In this document: positions 1 through 5,920 of the stretch, piece by piece
Layout of the letters: the number at the start of each line of letters is the position of its first letter
Numbering within the stretch: the first letter of the stretch is position 1
Assembly: GCA_015486425.1 (NCBI GenBank)
Contig: WFRQ01000121.1
Span: 1-8,230, forward strand
Direction of reading: 5' to 3'
Length of the DNA stretch: 8,230 bases
From: Deltaproteobacteria bacterium
Lineage (GTDB): Bacteria; Desulfobacterota; Dissulfuribacteria; Dissulfuribacterales; QOAL01
Notes under the pieces: model-generated
Databases searched by the model: none
Told to the model about the DNA's origin: nothing
What the model saw: the letters and a program-made list of their open reading frames with translations, nothing else
Translations under genes and position numbers: made by a program

Positions 1-175
1 CTTCCCTTGAGGCTTCAGCCGCAGGCTGTGCTTTTTCACCTGGAGATTCAGGAGCTTTTTCCTGTGCAGCCTGCTGCTCAGGAGGTTTTTCAGGCGCATT
101 CATGGACATGTAATACTGAAAACCCATGAGTATTGCGAGAGACAGGATAATAGCTAAAAGAGGTCTGCTTTCCAT
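1..175 (-). CDS. yidC: Membrane protein insertase YidC, N-terminal fragment (runs off the window)
   Basis: Reverse-strand reading from the ATG at 175-173 gives 58 codons beginning MESRPLLAIILSLAILMGFQ, the classic YidC N-terminus: a short charged start, then one hydrophobic segment (about residues 5-23). A Pro/Glu/Ala/Gln-rich stretch follows, which is the start of the periplasmic region in Gram-negative YidC. The conserved insertase core lies outside the window. YidC inserts and folds inner-membrane proteins, alone or with SecYEG. A GGGA sequence lies about 10 nt upstream of the ATG, directly after a strong stem-loop (191-259). The position downstream of rpmH, rnpA and yidD supports the call. 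The identification rests on the N-terminus and synteny only. Confidence 0.9.
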   Translation of the reverse strand, partial: MESRPLLAIILSLAILMGFQYYMSMNAPEKPPEQQAAQEKAPESPGEKAQPAAEASRE

Positions 176-494
176 AAATTGATTTCCCGTATTGTTCACA
201 GGGCGGCCTTGACAGCCCCCTGGTGCAGCGGCCACGGCCCTTCAACAGCCCTGAACAATTTTCATTTTTTGCTTGAACTATTCCGGACAGGCGCCTTTTT
301 CTGACAACAGCCCATGGCCAGATAGACGGCCATTACGCCACATGCCCTGACAGGCCGCAGTTAAACCGACTCGGAACAGATAATTCAGCACTCCGTACTT
401 CAATGGTACAGGATCGTAAGAATCACAGGATTTTCGCAGGACACAAACAGGACAGGCACCAGCTTCACGGAAAATATCCGGTCAGCCTGAATGC
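176..494. other. Unusually long yidD-yidC intergenic region without a convincing gene
   Basis: This stretch holds the 191-259 stem-loop and a smaller hairpin (ATGGCC 314-319 with GGCCAT 328-333). It also holds a copy of an 11-bp sequence from the 3' end of yidD. One reverse-strand frame (481 down to 281, stop 280-278) stays open for 67 codons and contains a CPVC motif, but it has no ATG or GTG start and no ribosome-binding site. I do not call it a gene. No clear promoter was seen. Confidence 0.6.
191..259 (-). promoter_or_regulatory. Imperfect long stem-loop in the leader of yidC
   Basis: On the plus strand ATTGTTCACAGGGC (191-204) faces GCCCTGAACAAT (248-259): 12 base pairs interrupted by a 2-nt bulge. 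The GC-rich interior contains GGCC blocks that could pair further. In the yidC transcript the stem ends about 15 nt before the ATG, beside the GGGA Shine-Dalgarno-like sequence, and no T-tract follows it. It could affect yidC translation, protect the mRNA end, or be a processing site between yidD and yidC. It could also be a dispersed palindromic repeat. The structure is seen in the sequence; the role is inference. Confidence 0.5.
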
Positions 495-509
495 TCAGGG
501 TACAGGATC
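405..509 (-). repeat. 11-bp direct repeat GGTACAGGATC (405-415 and 499-509)
   Basis: GGTACAGGATC occurs at 405-415 and 499-509. The second copy is the last codons of yidD (read in reverse: GAT CCT GTA CC, part of YDPVP). The first copy lies beyond the yidD stop, in a frame that also reads SYDPVP. This may be a relic of a small duplication of the yidD 3' end, or chance. Confidence 0.4.
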
Positions 510-764
510 ATATCCACCGGGATGCCATGGGTGACATTTCAAAAGCCTTTTTACCCCGAGATATAACCCTTTCATTACCCCGTAACGTGTGATGGCGCTC
601 TCCATGTACTGGGAACAGGTTGGATGAAACCTGCAGGAAGGAGGGAACAGGGGAGAAATCAGATAACGGTACAGACGTATCAACATTATAAATAAACGTC
701 TCGAAACGTTCAGACAGAAGGAAATCAACCCTCTGTACTGATGATCAGCGTTATTTTTCTTCAA
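495..764 (-). CDS. yidD: Membrane protein insertion efficiency factor YidD
   Basis: A small (89 aa) YidD-family protein that assists YidC/Sec-dependent membrane insertion, probably attached to the inner face of the membrane by an N-terminal amphipathic helix. Family hallmarks are visible: LIRLYRYLISPLFPPSCRF (about residues 28-46), HPTCSQYMESAI (47-58) and the C-terminal KCHPWHPGGYDPVP (76-89). The frame opens with TTG at 764-762, 2 nt after the rnpA stop, with an AGGA about 10 nt upstream, so translational coupling to rnpA is plausible. An ATG at 686-684 (MLIRLYRY) is an alternative start; it would leave almost no residues before the conserved block and has no clear ribosome-binding site. 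Cluster order rpmH-rnpA-yidD-yidC is the conserved one. Confidence 0.93.
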   Translation of the reverse strand: MKKNNADHQYRGLISFCLNVSRRLFIMLIRLYRYLISPLFPPSCRFHPTCSQYMESAITRYGVMKGLYLGVKRLLKCHPWHPGGYDPVP

Positions 765-766
765 TA

Positions 767-1210
767 TTATTCATTCCTGCAGCGGCCCTTGGAGGCGCGC
801 GCTGTAAAAGACCCGCTGATGCGCCGGGCAGCTTCGGCAAATATCTTTTCATGTTGCTCCCACCCGGCATTGAGAAAATATTTACCAGGCATGAACACCA
901 TATCAATACCTGAAGGAAACCAGCCCTTACGGGTCCGGTACAGCTCTCGCAGTATCCTTCTGGCACGGTTCCGCCTGACTGCATTGCCAAACCGTCTGCC
1001 TACGCTGGTACCAACTCTGCTCCATGGCAGATCATTGGGAACCCAGCGCACGGTCAGGGACTTGAGCCTGACCTTTTCCCCCTCCCTGAATATCCTTGAA
1101 AAATCCTTGCTGCTCCTGAGTCTCTCATGTCTTGAGAGAGACTCAGCACCTCTGCGAAGCTTCAAATTGTCAGGCTGAAAGCCTCTTTCTTCCCTTGGCA
1201 CGCCTGGCAT
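767..1210 (-). CDS. rnpA: Ribonuclease P protein component
   Basis: Protein subunit of RNase P, which with the catalytic RNA removes 5' leaders from pre-tRNAs. The signature is clear: RLRSSKDFSRIFREG (about residues 30-44), then the RNR motif region GRRFGNAVRRNRARRILRE (71-89), then GIDMVFMPG (101-109) in the C-terminal part. At 147 aa it is slightly long for the family because of an N-terminal extension that overlaps rpmH by 41 nt in another frame. The ATG at 1210-1208 has AGGG 6 nt upstream. A TTG at 1165-1163, just after the rpmH stop, would give a conventional-length protein but lacks a good ribosome-binding site. Function is certain; the start is not. Confidence 0.93.
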   Translation of the reverse strand: MPGVPREERGFQPDNLKLRRGAESLSRHERLRSSKDFSRIFREGEKVRLKSLTVRWVPNDLPWSRVGTSVGRRFGNAVRRNRARRILRELYRTRKGWFPSGIDMVFMPGKYFLNAGWEQHEKIFAEAARRISGSFTARASKGRCRNE

Positions 1211-1304
1211 TGATAACCCTGCGCCCGGCCTTTGTGCTCATGCGTTTACGAAATCCGTGAGTTCTCTTTCTCTTTATATTACTTGGTTGAAATGTACGTT
1301 TCAT
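1170..1304 (-). CDS. rpmH: 50S ribosomal protein L34
   Basis: A 44-codon gene reading MKRTFQPSNIKRKRTHGF at the N-terminus and ending ARRAKGRKRLSA, the very conserved, highly basic L34 sequence of the large ribosomal subunit, at full normal length. The ATG is at 1304-1302 and the TGA at 1172-1170. AAAGG lies about 9 nt upstream of the ATG. It is the first gene of the rpmH-rnpA-yidD-yidC cluster and its 3' end overlaps the rnpA frame. The upstream side, where dnaA often sits, is instead a roughly 730-bp gene-free region. Confidence 0.97.
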   Translation of the reverse strand: MKRTFQPSNIKRKRTHGFRKRMSTKAGRRVINARRAKGRKRLSA

Positions 1305-1375
1305 CTTGTTTGCCTTTATTCCTCTATCCTGAGTTGACCATTCAGTCTATGAAATTTTCAAATCCTGCATATCAG

Positions 1376-1403
1376 GCCCTGATCCATGCCTTAAGCATGG
1401 GGC
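1376..1403. repeat. Stem-loop upstream of rpmH
   Basis: CCATGC (1384-1389) pairs with GCATGG (1395-1400) around a 5-nt loop, and GCC (1376-1378) with GGC (1401-1403) extends it past a 5-nt bulge. There is no T-tract on either side, so it is not an obvious terminator. It would lie in the 5' leader of rpmH if transcription starts further upstream. Confidence 0.35.
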
Positions 1404-1438
1404 TGTGTATCTGGTCAAACCCAGGGCATCATTTTTTA

Positions 1439-1455
1439 CTTAAGTTGAGCGTTTC
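1439..1455 (+). repeat. Solo, degenerate copy of the mini-transposon end
   Basis: CTTAAGTTGAGCG (1439-1451) matches 11 of 13 positions of the left terminal repeat at 1561-1573 and continues with the same TTTC, in the same orientation. No matching right end was found. It also contains a small inverted repeat TTGAG (1445-1449) / CTCAA (1455-1459). Confidence 0.45.
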
Positions 1456-1560
1456 TCAATCTGGTGTCATCAGGCCCGTGCGTGATGCACCATGAAAATA
1501 TGCATTTACCGGTATTTTCCAACAAAAACTTATTCAGACGGACAGATTAACAGACTCTAA

Positions 1561-1701
1561 CCTAAATTGAGCGTTTCAAAATGTGGAAAATTATTTTTTC
1601 CACCGCATCTCCTTTGTCATCGGAACCCCCATATAGCCCACTATAATGGGAATTCCTCTTTCGCGGATATGCAGTAAATCCGAACAATCGCTCAAATTAG
1701 G
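1561..1701. mobile_element. Non-autonomous mini-transposon (MITE-like), possibly IS1380/ISEcp1-type
   Basis: The ends are CCTAAATTGAGCG (1561-1573) and CGCTCAAATTAGG (1689-1701), inverted repeats matching at 12 of 13 positions. The element is flanked by a perfect 5-bp direct repeat TCTAA (1556-1560 and 1702-1706), as expected for a target-site duplication. It is 141 bp long with no coding capacity. Inside are hairpins GTGGAAAA/TTTTCCAC (1583-1603), a longer one (1622-1656, with CCCAT..ATAG facing CTAT.ATGGG and GGAA/TTCC outside) and CGGAT/ATCCG (1664-1682). Ends beginning CCTA and 5-bp duplications are known for IS1380-family elements such as ISEcp1. The family assignment is inference, since no transposase is present. 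Confidence 0.65.
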
Positions 1702-1712
1702 TCTAACTGGCA

Positions 1713-1725
1713 CCTGAATTGAGCC
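1713..1725 (+). repeat. Second solo copy of the mini-transposon end
   Basis: CCTGAATTGAGCC matches 11 of 13 positions of the left end at 1561-1573, same orientation, starting 6 nt after the right target-site duplication. It sits in the loop of an imperfect stem (TGGCAC 1708-1713 with GTGCCA 1728-1733). It may be an older decayed insertion or a preferred target resembling the element end. Confidence 0.4.
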
Positions 1726-1813
1726 GAGTGCCATGTTACCAGAAAAAAACCTGTCTGAATGCGGACTTTATCTGCTGATATACATGATGCCGCTGCCGCC
1801 AACAAGCTCTAAT

Positions 1814-1842
1814 TTCATAATCATATAGCCACGTCATGTCAA
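1814..1842 (-). promoter_or_regulatory. Candidate sigma70-type promoter facing rpmH
   Basis: On the reverse strand TTGACA (1842-1837, perfect -35) is followed after 17 nt by TATGAA (1819-1814, 4 of 6 matches to -10). If used, the rpmH leader would be about 500 nt and would include the mini-transposon and several hairpins. No better promoter was recognised closer to rpmH. Prediction by pattern only. Confidence 0.35.
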
Positions 1843-1925
1843 GAATTTTGCACCCTGAACCTGGGCAAAAACGTAACTACTCACCCTCCTCCAGGAGGAA
1901 TAACGGAAAGACGCTTTTCACGCAC

Positions 1926-1954
1926 TTGCCTGTCTCAAGCCTTTGGCGTATAAA
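1926..1954 (+). promoter_or_regulatory. Candidate sigma70-type promoter for corA
   Basis: TTGCCT (1926-1931, 4 of 6 to -35) and TATAAA (1949-1954, 5 of 6 to -10) are separated by 17 nt. They would give a leader of roughly 75 nt before the GTG start of corA. Prediction by pattern only. Confidence 0.4.
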
Positions 1955-2035
1955 GGTGCATACCGTTACAGCTTGCGGCCATGGATAGACGCCATAGATT
2001 TATCACACCATTGAGAGCAAATGGAGACAGCTTAA

Positions 2036-2968
2036 GTGCTGAGCATCTTGAAACCCACAGACAGGGGGATCCAGACATCATCAAATATTGTTGAAGGATG
2101 CTGGGTCAATCTTGTTTCACCCTCAGAGGAAGAACTCCAGAGAATCAGAGAGGAGCTGGGGGTTCTTGACGAATTCCTCAGGTATCCCCTTGACCAGGAG
2201 GAAACTTCCAGGGTAGAGGCAGAAGATGATCAACTTCTTATAATTGTCAAGATACCTGACCCGCAGCATCAGGAAAGCATTATCAGATACGAAACCATCC
2301 CGCTTGGAATCATTCTCACCAAGGGCTGCATTATTACCCTGTGTTCGCATGAAACCCCTGTTTTGACTGATATCACCGCAACCCGCGGGGCTCTTCGTCT
2401 CATGCACGACCAGGTACACTTCATCTTCACCATATTCCTCAGGGTTGCCAACGCCTACCTCAGACAGCTCCGCTTAATTGACCGTCTTACAGACGAATAT
2501 GAAGAGGAACTTCAGCGCTCTCTCAGAAACCAGGAGCTGGTCAAACTGTTCAACCTTGAAAAGAGCCTCGTTTATTTTAACACCAGCCTGAAGGCAAATG
2601 ATATCGTAATGGCGCGTCTTAAAAGCGGTCGATACCTTCCCATAAGTGACGACAACGAGGACATTCTGGAAGACGCCCAGATTGAAAACCAGCAGGCAAT
2701 CGAGATGGCCAGGATTTACAGCGACATTCTCAGCGGCATGATGGACGCATATGCCTCGGTGATATCCAACAATCTTAATATTGTTATGAAATTTCTCACA
2801 TCAGTCACCATCATACTCATGCTGCCAAACCTTGTTGCAAGCATCTACGGCATGAACGTGGCGCTTCCACTCCAGAATTCTCCCCATGCATTTGCCGTTA
2901 CCATGGGGATCGCCTTCCTGCTCTCCCTGTTTGTGGTGTTCATATTTTACAAGAAAAAACTCTTCTGA
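2036..2968 (+). CDS. corA: CorA-family magnesium/divalent-cation transporter
   Basis: A 310-aa protein with CorA architecture: a large soluble N-terminal alpha/beta domain (about 1-130), a long helical stalk (about 131-248, with charged LIDRLTDEYEEELQRSLRNQE), and two membrane helices at the C-terminus (about 250-270 and 285-304). The first ends in the diagnostic pore motif YGMN (271-274), and the protein finishes with the basic tail YKKKLF. CorA forms a pentameric channel in the inner membrane for Mg2+ (also Co2+/Ni2+ in some members). The MPEL loop of classical E. coli CorA is absent; the loop is VALPLQNSPHAF, as in another common CorA subgroup, so ion preference is open. Start is GTG, with GGAG 9 nt upstream. 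The next gene begins 11 nt after its stop, implying co-transcription. Confidence 0.9.
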   Translation: MLSILKPTDRGIQTSSNIVEGCWVNLVSPSEEELQRIREELGVLDEFLRYPLDQEETSRVEAEDDQLLIIVKIPDPQHQESIIRYETIPLGIILTKGCIITLCSHETPVLTDITATRGALRLMHDQVHFIFTIFLRVANAYLRQLRLIDRLTDEYEEELQRSLRNQELVKLFNLEKSLVYFNTSLKANDIVMARLKSGRYLPISDDNEDILEDAQIENQQAIEMARIYSDILSGMMDAYASVISNNLNIVMKFLTSVTIILMLPNLVASIYGMNVALPLQNSPHAFAVTMGIAFLLSLFVVFIFYKKKLF

Positions 2969-2979
2969 AGGAGCCTGCC

Positions 2980-4737
2980 ATGGACTATCCTCCTGTCCCC
3001 AAACCCGGTTCTGATCCTGACAAGGATGCGTGGATAGCAAATTTCTACATGGAAAACCACCTTGCCTATGAGGCCTTTCCTGACGAGGTGGCATCCCCTG
3101 AGCAGCTCAAATTCATGGTATGGCTTGAGGACGAGCCCTACTTTTACCCATGCACTGATGACATATTCCACTCCATTATAAACAAGACCGCTGGCCAGGA
3201 TCTTGTAATGCGCTACATGAAGGTGTGGGAAAAAATCGAGCCGCTTGTAAAATCCATGGTGGAGGACAGTTATCGCAGGGACTACCTGCTGGCCATGCTG
3301 CGCATCAAGTTCAGGCGTGAATCTGCTCCGCTGGTCATGCTTCCCACCCGGCTTGAAAAACGGCTGCTTCAGATATTTGTCAGGGTAAGTGAAATATCCC
3401 GGCCCCTGGCAAGGGAAAAGGAGGCCATGAACCGCAGGGCTGCGGAACTGCTTGAATCTGACGAATTCAGGACTGCATTCAATGACCTGGAGGGCCTTGA
3501 CAGCAAGGCAGGCGATGACCTTGAAAAACTGAATATTGAAATAATTTTCCTGCAGCTAAAGCGCCTGCTCTGTCTCACATGTCACCCTGAAATCTGGACA
3601 GGAAGCGCAGACACCTCTGTGGAGAACCTTAGAAAGCTCATGAAAGGGCCTGAATCCGATATTGCGGAAGAGCGGCTTGAGCGGCTGAAGGAATTCATAA
3701 AAAGAGGTGTTAAAAGCAAGGAGACACAGTACTACCTGTGGATGGGGCCATCTGCAGGCAGTGTCATCCTGGACATCGCCATAATAAGAATTCTGATCAA
3801 GCTGAACATCAAGGTGATTATGAGCGTAAAGCATGCCTTCTATTATCATTCAGTAACCATGGCTGATGTGATAGAAGACCCTGTTATGCAGGAGGCCCTG
3901 CATGACGCGGACATAATCACCAGAACCAGTATCTCCAAGAATGACCTGCTGAACCACCTCAAGAGCGACAAACACCTGTTCGTAATCTCTGATGGTACAC
4001 AGGAACGGTTCAACCCGCTGCTTACCAGTGTCACATTCGCCAGGGCATTCAAGGAGTGCGACCATGTGATAAGCAGACACCCTGATGACTCCCCGTGCCT
4101 GTTAAAGACCCGTTTCCGTTTTACAAGAAATATCACTGTGATAACAAGTGAAAGGCCGGGATCAATACTCATCGAACTGAAACCCCATCATCCAGATGTA
4201 ATCAGGTTCTCGGAAAAAGACCTGAGGATGAAGGCAGAGTCCATGATAATGCACCTGCGAATGGCCAAGAAACAGGGTAAGACCATCATGTTCTACAGCG
4301 CCATTGTGGGAAGCATCCCCCATCAGATCGAGACAGCCAAGCGCATACTGAACGTGTTTGTGAGTTACCTGCGTGAAAAGCAGGAGGGTGTTGTGGTAAT
4401 CAACCCTGGCGAACACTTTGAAAAAGGCATGGATGCCGATGACATAATGTACATGTGGGAGATAGTGCAGAGAAGCGGTGTAATAGATATCTGGCGTTTC
4501 CAGACAGTCCATGACATAGAAAAGGCATTTGATCTCATGGGAGAAAAGGTGCCGCCTGAATGGGTGGGGAAAGACGCTACATACAGCACCGGCTGCACTA
4601 AGGAGATGCAGATTGCCATGGAGGTCCAGAAGCAATATCCTGAAATGCAGATAATAGGCCCGTCCTGGGAAAAATTCATGCGCAGGAAAGAGTACGGAGT
4701 GGGCAAACTGTACGACCGGGCGTTTGGGGAGCTGTAA
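2980..4737 (+). CDS. Uncharacterised 585-aa cytoplasmic protein, tentatively DUF89/ARMT1-like with altered active site
   Basis: I do not firmly recognise this protein. It has no signal peptide or membrane segment. Residues 1-250 are mostly charged helices. Residues 251-366 look like a Rossmann-type core whose order of motifs recalls DUF89/ARMT1 phosphatases. GPSAGSVILD (256-265) sits where DUF89 proteins have a DNxGE motif, HSVTMAD (290-296) where they have NDxTxxD, and ISDGTQERFN (336-345) where a KGQGNxE-like segment lies. On that alignment several metal-ligand Asp/Asn/Glu residues are missing. A C-terminal alpha/beta part (about 433-510) and a tail with STGCTKEM (536-543) and GPSWEKFMRRK (560-570) are unfamiliar. 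AAGGAG lies 6 nt before the ATG, a strong ribosome-binding site; it follows corA by 11 nt. The gene is certain; the fold assignment is from memory of the family and weak. Confidence 0.85.
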   Translation: MDYPPVPKPGSDPDKDAWIANFYMENHLAYEAFPDEVASPEQLKFMVWLEDEPYFYPCTDDIFHSIINKTAGQDLVMRYMKVWEKIEPLVKSMVEDSYRRDYLLAMLRIKFRRESAPLVMLPTRLEKRLLQIFVRVSEISRPLAREKEAMNRRAAELLESDEFRTAFNDLEGLDSKAGDDLEKLNIEIIFLQLKRLLCLTCHPEIWTGSADTSVENLRKLMKGPESDIAEERLERLKEFIKRGVKSKETQYYLWMGPSAGSVILDIAIIRILIKLNIKVIMSVKHAFYYHSVTMADVIEDPVMQEALHDADIITRTSISKNDLLNHLKSDKHLFVISDGTQERFNPLLTSVTFARAFKECDHVISRHPDDSPCLLKTRFRFTRNITVITSERPGSILIELKPHHPDVIRFSEKDLRMKAESMIMHLRMAKKQGKTIMFYSAIVGSIPHQIETAKRILNVFVSYLREKQEGVVVINPGEHFEKGMDADDIMYMWEIVQRSGVIDIWRFQTVHDIEKAFDLMGEKVPPEWVGKDATYSTGCTKEMQIAMEVQKQYPEMQIIGPSWEKFMRRKEYGVGKLYDRAFGEL

Positions 4738-4778
4738 AAGATGCCGGGTAACTTCTCAACAAGTCCGTGCAAATTATT

Positions 4779-4855
4779 GGACACAGATGAACACGGAAAC
4801 ACACAGATTTTCTTTGTCTTTTATCTGCGAACGAAGTCTGCGTTTATCTGCGTCC
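4779..4855. repeat. Palindromic intergenic repeat (GGACACAGAT-type)
   Basis: GGACACAGAT (4779-4788) faces ATCTGCGTCC (4846-4855), 9 of 10 complementary, and inside are further alternating copies (ACACAGAT 4801-4808; TTTATCTGCG twice, 4820-4829 and 4843-4852). The whole resembles the widespread bacterial intergenic palindromes built from repeated ACACAGAT / ATCTGTGT units. It lies between the corA unit and phoH, and has no T-tract, so it is a repeat rather than a clear terminator, although the RNA could fold. The rest of the 4738-4951 gap shows no gene. Confidence 0.55.
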
Positions 4856-4951
4856 GATTAGTATCAATGATCTGCTACCTCATAAGCCCCAGAACCCTGT
4901 CTTTACTTTAATATCTAACCGGAACGCTTAACAGCTAATAAAAAGGAATCC

Positions 4952-5920
4952 ATGCAGCAGCTTGATTTTGATGACAATGCCCTTGCACTGACCCTGTACG
5001 GGGAGCAGGGCGGCAACCTGAAGCTCATAGAAGATGCCCTGAGGGTAAATATCGGGGCCAGGGGCAACAGGCTGAACATATCCGGGGATGAAGACGCAGT
5101 TGCCCTTGCAGGCATGATCTGCCGCCAGCTCTATGAGCTGCTTGAGCATGGATATCCCCTTAACTCCGCAGATGTAGAGCAGGCCATTACAATTCTGTCA
5201 GAGGATGATGCAGCGTCTCTGTCTGATATTTTTCTGGACAGGCTTTCAGTAAAATCCGGCAGGAAACTTATTACCCCAAAGACCATGGGGCAGAAGCTTT
5301 ACGTGGATGCCATCAGGAATAATGACATTGTATTTGGCATAGGCCCTGCCGGTACAGGCAAGACATATCTTGCCATGGCAATGGCTGTTCACGCATTTCT
5401 CCATGAACAGGTAAACCGTATTGTGCTGGTAAGACCTGCTGTGGAGGCCGGGGAGCGCCTGGGATTTCTTCCTGGAGACCTTGAGGCAAAGGTAAATCCA
5501 TATCTGAGGCCACTTTATGATGCGCTTTATGACATGCTCTCCTTCGAGCGGGTTGAGAGACTTCTTGAGCGCGGAATTATAGAGGTAGCGCCCCTGGCAT
5601 TCATGCGTGGCAGGACGCTTAACGAGGCATTTATTATACTTGACGAGGCCCAGAACACTACGTCCGAACAGATGAAGATGTTCCTGACCCGTCTTGGATA
5701 CAGTTCAAGGGCAGTGGTAACAGGGGATGTCACGCAGATTGACCTTCCTGAGAAAAAGCAGTCAGGCCTGATCGAGGCGTACAATATACTGCAGGACATA
5801 AGGGGAATCGCGTTTATAAAATTTACAAGAAAGGATGTTGTAAGGCACCGGCTGGTCAAGAGAATAATCCAGGCATATGAAACACTTGACCAGGGCCACA
5901 AGGGCAGGGAAGCGCAATAA
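4952..5920 (+). CDS. phoH: PhoH family ATPase (YbeZ type)
   Basis: A 322-aa PhoH/YbeZ protein. The N-terminal KH-like region (about 10-65, with VNIGARGNRLNISG) precedes the P-loop ATPase: Walker A GPAGTGKT (131-138), VRPAVEAGERLGFLPGDL (160-177), Walker B FIILDEAQN (227-235), the VTGDVTQIDLP motif (256-266) and the arginine-rich RHRLVKRII (298-306). Length and motifs are complete. YbeZ proteins are cytoplasmic ATPases, probably RNA helicase-like, that work with the endonuclease YbeY in rRNA maturation and quality control. That fits here, since ybeY follows directly. Its stop overlaps the ATG of the next gene by one base (TAATG), implying translational coupling. AAGGA lies 4 nt before the ATG. 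The HD-domain PgpH gene often found between phoH and ybeY in other bacteria is absent. Confidence 0.95.
   Translation: MQQLDFDDNALALTLYGEQGGNLKLIEDALRVNIGARGNRLNISGDEDAVALAGMICRQLYELLEHGYPLNSADVEQAITILSEDDAASLSDIFLDRLSVKSGRKLITPKTMGQKLYVDAIRNNDIVFGIGPAGTGKTYLAMAMAVHAFLHEQVNRIVLVRPAVEAGERLGFLPGDLEAKVNPYLRPLYDALYDMLSFERVERLLERGIIEVAPLAFMRGRTLNEAFIILDEAQNTTSEQMKMFLTRLGYSSRAVVTGDVTQIDLPEKKQSGLIEAYNILQDIRGIAFIKFTRKDVVRHRLVKRIIQAYETLDQGHKGREAQ

Larger units (their letters stand above)
1305..2035. other. Gene-free divergent intergenic region between rpmH and corA
   Basis: No open frame here looks like a real protein. The stretch holds a 141-bp mini-transposon (1561-1701) and two solo copies of its end (1439, 1713). 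Stem-loops lie at 1376-1403, 1445-1459 and 1494-1519, with another around 1700-1740, one at 1846-1870 and CCTCCT-CC-AGGAGG at 1885-1898. There is one candidate promoter for each flanking gene. The dense palindromes and end-like repeats suggest accumulated mobile-element debris rather than one regulator. Confidence 0.6.

Noticed and set aside
741..1178. Plus-strand 145-aa open frame opposite rnpA
   Set aside because: It is the antisense shadow of rnpA and yidD, with no family resemblance.
1232..1495. Plus-strand 87-aa open frame overlapping rpmH
   Set aside because: It runs antisense through rpmH into the hairpin-rich gap, has odd composition and no ribosome-binding site.
1494..1519. AT-rich stem GAAAATA/TATTTTC as a terminator
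   Set aside because: The stem is weak and AT-rich with a 12-nt loop and no T-tract.
1885..1930. AGGAGG after CCTCCT as a ribosome-binding site of a small gene
   Set aside because: AGGAGG at 1893-1898 is not followed by a start codon within a normal distance that opens a credible frame; it is part of a small palindrome.
1305..2035. Chromosome origin (oriC) next to rpmH
   Set aside because: The location is classic, but only near-matches to the DnaA box TTATNCACA were found (for example TTTTCCACA in reverse at 1582-1590 and TTATTCAGA at 1530-1538), dnaA is not adjacent, and the palindromes are better explained by a mobile element.
4162..4635. Minus-strand 157-aa open frame inside the 585-aa gene
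   Set aside because: Antisense shadow rich in His, Cys and Tyr; the plus-strand gene has a strong ribosome-binding site and protein-like composition.
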